Assembly (NCBI GenBank): GCA_012838445.1 | Contig: DUPF01000274.1 | Coordinates: forward strand, 1 to 33,891 | Source: Intrasporangiaceae bacterium | Lineage (GTDB): Bacteria > Actinomycetota > Actinomycetes > Actinomycetales > Dermatophilaceae | Length of the DNA: 33,891 nt | Reading direction: 5' to 3' | In this document: positions 31,047-33,891 of the stretch, one piece after another | How positions within the stretch are numbered: the first letter of the stretch is position 1 | Layout of the letters: each line of letters starts with the position of its first letter | Made by a program: the position numbers and the translations under genes | The notes under the pieces: generated by a model | The model's database searches: none | Seen by the model: the letters and a program-made list of their open reading frames with translations, nothing else | What the model was told of the DNA's origin: nothing

Positions 31047-32399
31047 GTGGCGACGACCACGTCCCCACTCTTCGACGAGGGTGCGTTCACCGACGCCCTC
31101 TCCTCCGGTGACCTCGCCCGCGCCCAGGCGTTCGCGGAGCAGGCCGGCACCTCGGATCTGGTCAGCCTGCTCGGCCGGCGCCCCTCGTACCAGCAGGCGG
31201 TGCTGTTCCGCCTGCTGACCAAGGATCGGGCGCTCGAGGTCTTCGAGAACCTCGACGCCGGCACCCAGGCCCGCCTCGTCTCCCGTCTCCAGGATGACGA
31301 GGTCGCCTCGGTCTTCACCGAGCTCGACCCCGACGACCGGGTCGGCCTGCTCGACGAACTGCCCGCGAAGATCACCAAACGGCTCATGCACGGGCTCTCC
31401 CCCGCCGAGCGGGAGTTGACCTCGGTCGTCCTCGGATACCCCGACGGGTCGGTCGGGCGCCGGATGAGCCCGGAGGTCGTCGCGATCCGGGAGGACACCA
31501 CGGTCGGTGCGGCGTTGACCCGGGTCCGGAGCATGCTCGACGAGGTCGAGACGATCTATACGCTCCCTGTCGTCGACGACCACCGCCGCGTCGTCGGCGT
31601 CGTCGGACTGCGCGATCTGTTGCGGGCCGACCCGGGCACCGTCGTCGGCGAGTTGGCCCGAGCAGCCGATCTGGCATACGCAACCGAACCGGCCGAGGTC
31701 GCGGCCCGCCGGTGTGCGAGCACCAAGCGGCTCGCCCTGCCGGTCGTGGACTCCGAGCAGCGCCTCGTCGGCATCCTCACCGTCGACGACGCCCTCGCCG
31801 TCCTCGAGGCGGCCGAGTCCGAGGACCAGGCCCGCCAGGGTGGTGCCGAGCCGCTGCGTTCGCCGTACCTGTCGACGCCGGTGTGGTCGATCGTGCGTTC
31901 CCGGGTCGTGTGGCTCCTCGTGCTCGCCGTCGGCGCGACCCTGACCGTCCAGGTGCTGGAACGCTTCGAGGCCACGCTCTCGCAGATGGTCGTGCTGTCG
32001 GTGTTCATCCCGCTGCTCATCGGCACCGGCGGCAACACCGGCAACCAGGCGGCGACGACGGTGACCCGGGCCCTCGCCCTCGGTGACGTGCGCCCCAGGG
32101 ACGTGCTGCGCATCATGGGGCGGGAGGCGCTCGTCGGTCTGAGCCTCGGCCTGATCCTCGGCGGCCTCGCGTTCGCCATCGTCAGCCTCGTCTACACGGT
32201 CGCGATGGGTGAGGTCATCGGGCTGACCATGCTCCTCATGTGCACCCTCGCCGCCGTCGCCGGCGGGGTCATCCCCCTCATCGCCCGGCTCCTGCACGCC
32301 GATCCAGCCGTGTTCTCCAACCCGTTCATCAGCACCCTGATCGACGCCACCGGCCTGATCATCTACTTCCTCATCGCCAAGGCACTCCTCGGCCTCTAG
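31047..32399 (+). CDS. mgtE: Magnesium transporter MgtE
   Basis: Mg2+ channel of 450 residues. The cytoplasmic N domain (about 20-125, superhelical) is followed by two CBS domains (about 128-250; [21 protein letters not shown] and [21 protein letters not shown]), a connecting helix, and five membrane helices from about 280. [21 protein letters not shown] is the MgtE ion-path signature, and [23 protein letters not shown] is the last helix. Mg2+ binding to the cytoplasmic domains closes the channel in studied members. GTG start; the ribosome site (GGTGA) is weak. It may be read from the regulator promoter. Confidence 0.96.
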   Translation: MATTTSPLFDEGAFTDALSSGDLARAQAFAEQAGTSDLVSLLGRRPSYQQAVLFRLLTKDRALEVFENLDAGTQARLVSRLQDDEVASVFTELDPDDRVGLLDELPAKITKRLMHGLSPAERELTSVVLGYPDGSVGRRMSPEVVAIREDTTVGAALTRVRSMLDEVETIYTLPVVDDHRRVVGVVGLRDLLRADPGTVVGELARAADLAYATEPAEVAARRCASTKRLALPVVDSEQRLVGILTVDDALAVLEAAESEDQARQGGAEPLRSPYLSTPVWSIVRSRVVWLLVLAVGATLTVQVLERFEATLSQMVVLSVFIPLLIGTGGNTGNQAATTVTRALALGDVRPRDVLRIMGREALVGLSLGLILGGLAFAIVSLVYTVAMGEVIGLTMLLMCTLAAVAGGVIPLIARLLHADPAVFSNPFISTLIDATGLIIYFLIAKALLGL

Positions 32400-32423
32400 C
32401 CCCACCCCCACCTCGCCCCCCCG

Positions 32424-32489
32424 CCCCAGTCGACGGATGGTTTCGGCACCGCTTTTCGCCCAAAACCGGGCCCACAACCATCCCTCAAC
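32424..32489. repeat. 66-bp hairpin repeat, copy A
   Basis: Matches copy B (33667-33732) at 63 of 66 positions, in the same orientation. The outer arms (GACGGATGGTTTCGG against CCACAACCATCCCTC on the other side) can pair, and there is an inner GC-rich hairpin around CCCAAAACCGGG. It lies between the mgtE stop and the DUF559-like gene. Confidence 0.85.
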
Positions 32490-32512
32490 GAGGCCCGGCG
32501 GGCCGGTCGGCC

Positions 32513-33604
32513 TCACCAGTCGGCGACTGGCTCTCGGAGCGGTCGATTCAGTGCGGCCCCGAATCGCCTGATCAGGGCACTGCAACCCTTCGCTGTGTTC
32601 ACGTCCTTGCTGTAGATCTCGATGAGCGCCCATCCGGCGTCCTCGAGGAGCAGTCGCTGGTCGTTGTCGGTCACTCTCGCGCGCTCCTGCTCGTGAGTCG
32701 GGCCGTTGTAGGCGCCGATCAACCGCTGCTTGCGCCAGACCAGGTCCCCGATGGTGATGATTGTCGAACGCCCATCACGCACGGTGGCATTGAGGAGTGG
32801 CTCGGGGATGTTCCCGCCGACAATGACGAGCCGACTTCGCGTCTCCATCGGCGACCAGACTCGTGCCCGGATCAACGGCAGTGCGGCGACGGCCATCGCC
32901 TTGCCTCGGAATCGTCCTCGGGCAAGCAGCCTCTCACGCAGTATGCGAATGCCTGCGTTCACGGGATCGGTCCACCAGAGTTCGGACTCGGGTTCGACCT
33001 GAGGGTGGGGTTCCGGCACGTCGAATCTCGGTTTGCCGAGTTCGTCGACCACCGGCCTGGTCCGGACGAGGAGTTCCACAGCGGCATCTCCGATGAGAAC
33101 CGCGTCGGTCACGGAGAGCCTCCTGTAGTACTTCTCGATGATGTCCAGCCACGTGTCCGCGATGCTCGTCAGCTGCACTCCGTCAACGACCTGGATCACC
33201 CGACGTTCGAGGCCGCGATGCGACTGACAGCCGCGCCGCTCGATCGGGGCCTTGTTCGTCCCTCGCATGATCTCGATGGGGGTTTCTCGCCCCAAGGTCC
33301 ACGGGATCGCCAAGCCCCACATGTGTGCAGCCGTCAGATGGGAGAAGGCGACATCCTCGGGCAGGACGAGATCGAAGGCGGTGACGCGGTCAGCCACACC
33401 AAGGAGCGGCTGGTGACTTCGCACCCCGCGCGTGGGGATCGTGAGTTTGCCACCACCGAGTTGGCGCTTCGAAACCCCGCGGGCCTTCGCGTCGGCAACC
33501 TTGAAGGCGTGGTGCGCGAATGACGACGGTAGTCGACCGGGCCTGACCACAGGTCCGGAGCCAGACGGCGGCGACGGGATGATCGGTGGCTGATGCTGGT
33601 GCAT
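32513..33604 (-). CDS. AbiEi-like / DUF559 (Vsr-type nuclease fold) protein, probably acquired
   Basis: Protein of up to 363 residues. The N-terminal part (about 28-60, [31 protein letters not shown]) resembles the winged-helix start of AbiEi-type antitoxin regulators. The middle resembles the AbiEi_C-like region ([16 protein letters not shown]). The C-terminal 110 residues ([19 protein letters not shown] to [16 protein letters not shown]) look like DUF559, a Vsr-like PD-(D/E)xK fold. The usual EYDG-x-H active site reads AYNGPTH, so nuclease activity may be lost. This combined architecture is common in actinobacteria, often as orphan genes of unknown role. G+C is visibly lower than in the neighbours. 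ATG 33604 is assumed; the ribosome site is weak. Confidence 0.75.
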   Translation of the reverse strand: MHQHQPPIIPSPPSGSGPVVRPGRLPSSFAHHAFKVADAKARGVSKRQLGGGKLTIPTRGVRSHQPLLGVADRVTAFDLVLPEDVAFSHLTAAHMWGLAIPWTLGRETPIEIMRGTNKAPIERRGCQSHRGLERRVIQVVDGVQLTSIADTWLDIIEKYYRRLSVTDAVLIGDAAVELLVRTRPVVDELGKPRFDVPEPHPQVEPESELWWTDPVNAGIRILRERLLARGRFRGKAMAVAALPLIRARVWSPMETRSRLVIVGGNIPEPLLNATVRDGRSTIITIGDLVWRKQRLIGAYNGPTHEQERARVTDNDQRLLLEDAGWALIEIYSKDVNTAKGCSALIRRFGAALNRPLREPVADW

Positions 33605-33666
33605 CTGCCCATCGTGGCCCGAGCGATTGACTTGCCTCGGACGTTATCCACAATCCCCCTCCCCAC

Positions 33667-33732
33667 CCCCAGTCGAGGGATGGTTTCGGCACCGCTTTTC
33701 GCCCGAAACCGGGCCCAAAACCATCCCTCAAC
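33667..33732. repeat. 66-bp hairpin repeat, copy B
   Basis: The better palindrome of the two: GTCGAGGGATGGTTTCGG at one end pairs with CCAAAACCATCCCTCAAC at the other (two wobble-type differences), around an inner GCCCG-AAAC-CGGGC hairpin. It lies between the DUF559-like gene and the tRNA-Glu terminator. Confidence 0.85.
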
Positions 33733-33769
33733 TGTCCCGCCGGGGTTGAGGTCACGGCCGCAGGAACGG

Positions 33770-33803
33770 CGAAGGCCCACCTGGACATCCAGGTGGGCCT
33801 TCG
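33770..33803 (-). terminator. Terminator of tRNA-Glu
   Basis: Perfect 16-bp stem (GAAGGCCCACCTGGA and its complement plus one flanking pair) with a 2-nt centre, starting 9 bp after the tRNA 3' end. Confidence 0.75.
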
Positions 33804-33811
33804 GCACGGCG

Positions 33812-33884
33812 TAGCCCCGACGGGATTCGAACCCGCGCTACCGCCTTGAGAGGGCGGCGTGCTAGGCCACTACACAACGGGGCC
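33812..33884 (-). tRNA. tRNA-Glu (anticodon CTC)
   Basis: A 73-nt cloverleaf on the minus strand without an encoded CCA. The acceptor stem GGCCCCG pairs with CGGGGCT (one G-U), the D stem is GTGT/GCAC, the anticodon arm is CCGCC-CTCTCAA-GGCGG with anticodon CTC, and GGTTCGAATCC is in the T arm. The discriminator base is A. It reads GAG, a main Glu codon in this GC-rich genome. Confidence 0.95.
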
Positions 33885-33891
33885 GTGACAC

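Noticed and set aside
30123..32633. Minus-strand extension of leuC to more than 1300 codons
   Set aside because: The part beyond 30122 is antisense to the IclR regulator and mgtE. LeuC has its normal start at 30122.
33644..33652. TTATCCACA, a perfect DnaA box
   Set aside because: A single box with no cluster, no dnaA/dnaN nearby and no AT-rich unwinding region, so there is no support for an origin.
33667..33884. 66-bp repeat as a tRNA-Glu attachment site
   Set aside because: Neither repeat matches the 3' end of the tRNA and no integrase gene is present in the window.

Overview
The window is about 34 kb of very GC-rich DNA (roughly 70% G+C) from an actinobacterium. Evidence for this includes an HU protein with a long lysine/alanine tail, an IclR regulator of the NdgR/LtbR type beside leuCD, CofC of coenzyme F420 synthesis, an FtsY with an N-terminal membrane helix, zinc-ribbon L28 and L32, and many apparently leaderless promoters. 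The order leuCD-hup-cofC-plsC-gpsA-ddl-DUF3515-thiL-rpmB-recG-rsmD-coaD-yceD-rpmF-rnc-mutM-acyP-smc-ftsY-amt is a conserved actinobacterial housekeeping block. A member of Micrococcales, perhaps near Intrasporangiaceae/Dermatophilaceae, is my best guess, but this is inference.

Layout, left to right. 1-721: the N-terminal half of an ammonium transporter, cut by the window edge. 853-2713: a DCC-family thiol protein facing an HTTM membrane protein and its single-pass membrane partner. 2776-3428: a FitAB-like PIN toxin and ribbon-helix-helix antitoxin with a clear palindromic operator. 3493-4707: ftsY. 4824-6791: an M13 zinc peptidase. 6907-7065: a very small membrane protein. 7206-7952: signal peptidase I. 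7971-11537: smc. 11827-12500: chorismate mutase and acylphosphatase. 12569-15165: the yceD-rpmF-rnc-mutM group. 15353-19364: coaD, a hemerythrin-like protein, rsmD and recG. 19591-19785: rpmB. 20187-24310: thiL, a stand-alone RAM domain protein, a DUF3515 lipoprotein, ddl and a Cys/Met-metabolism PLP enzyme. 24307-26090: gpsA and a PlsC-type acyltransferase (glycerophospholipid synthesis). 26196-27669: cofC, a small cold-shock-like protein and hup. 28120-31025: leuD, leuC and the divergent IclR regulator. 31047-32399: mgtE. 32513-33604: a probable acquired DUF559/AbiEi-like gene. 33812-33884: tRNA-Glu(CTC).

Most genes serve core tasks: protein export (ftsY, lepB), ribosome and tRNA function (rpmF, rpmB, rnc, rsmD), chromosome maintenance (smc, hup, recG, mutM), cofactors (coaD, thiL, cofC), cell wall and lipids (ddl, gpsA, plsC), and leucine synthesis. 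The variable parts are the DCC/HTTM/FitAB/M13 stretch between amt and ftsY and the cassette beside tRNA-Glu.

The least ordinary signals are non-coding. (1) A fixed 17-bp bipartite element, GGTATGCGnnnCGCACC, has four exact copies between genes or at a gene start, plus near copies. It reads as a bulged hairpin. The hexamer GTATGC is itself about three to four times commoner than base composition predicts. (2) A roughly 219-bp MITE-like element lies downstream of rpmB, with inverted ends, internal duplications and an 8-9 bp flanking direct repeat. (3) Two 66-bp near-identical hairpin repeats lie in the same orientation on both sides of the DUF559-like gene next to tRNA-Glu. (4) At least eight promoters place a TAnnnT -10 box 6-7 nt before the start codon, including a pair of overlapping divergent promoters between ddl and its neighbour.
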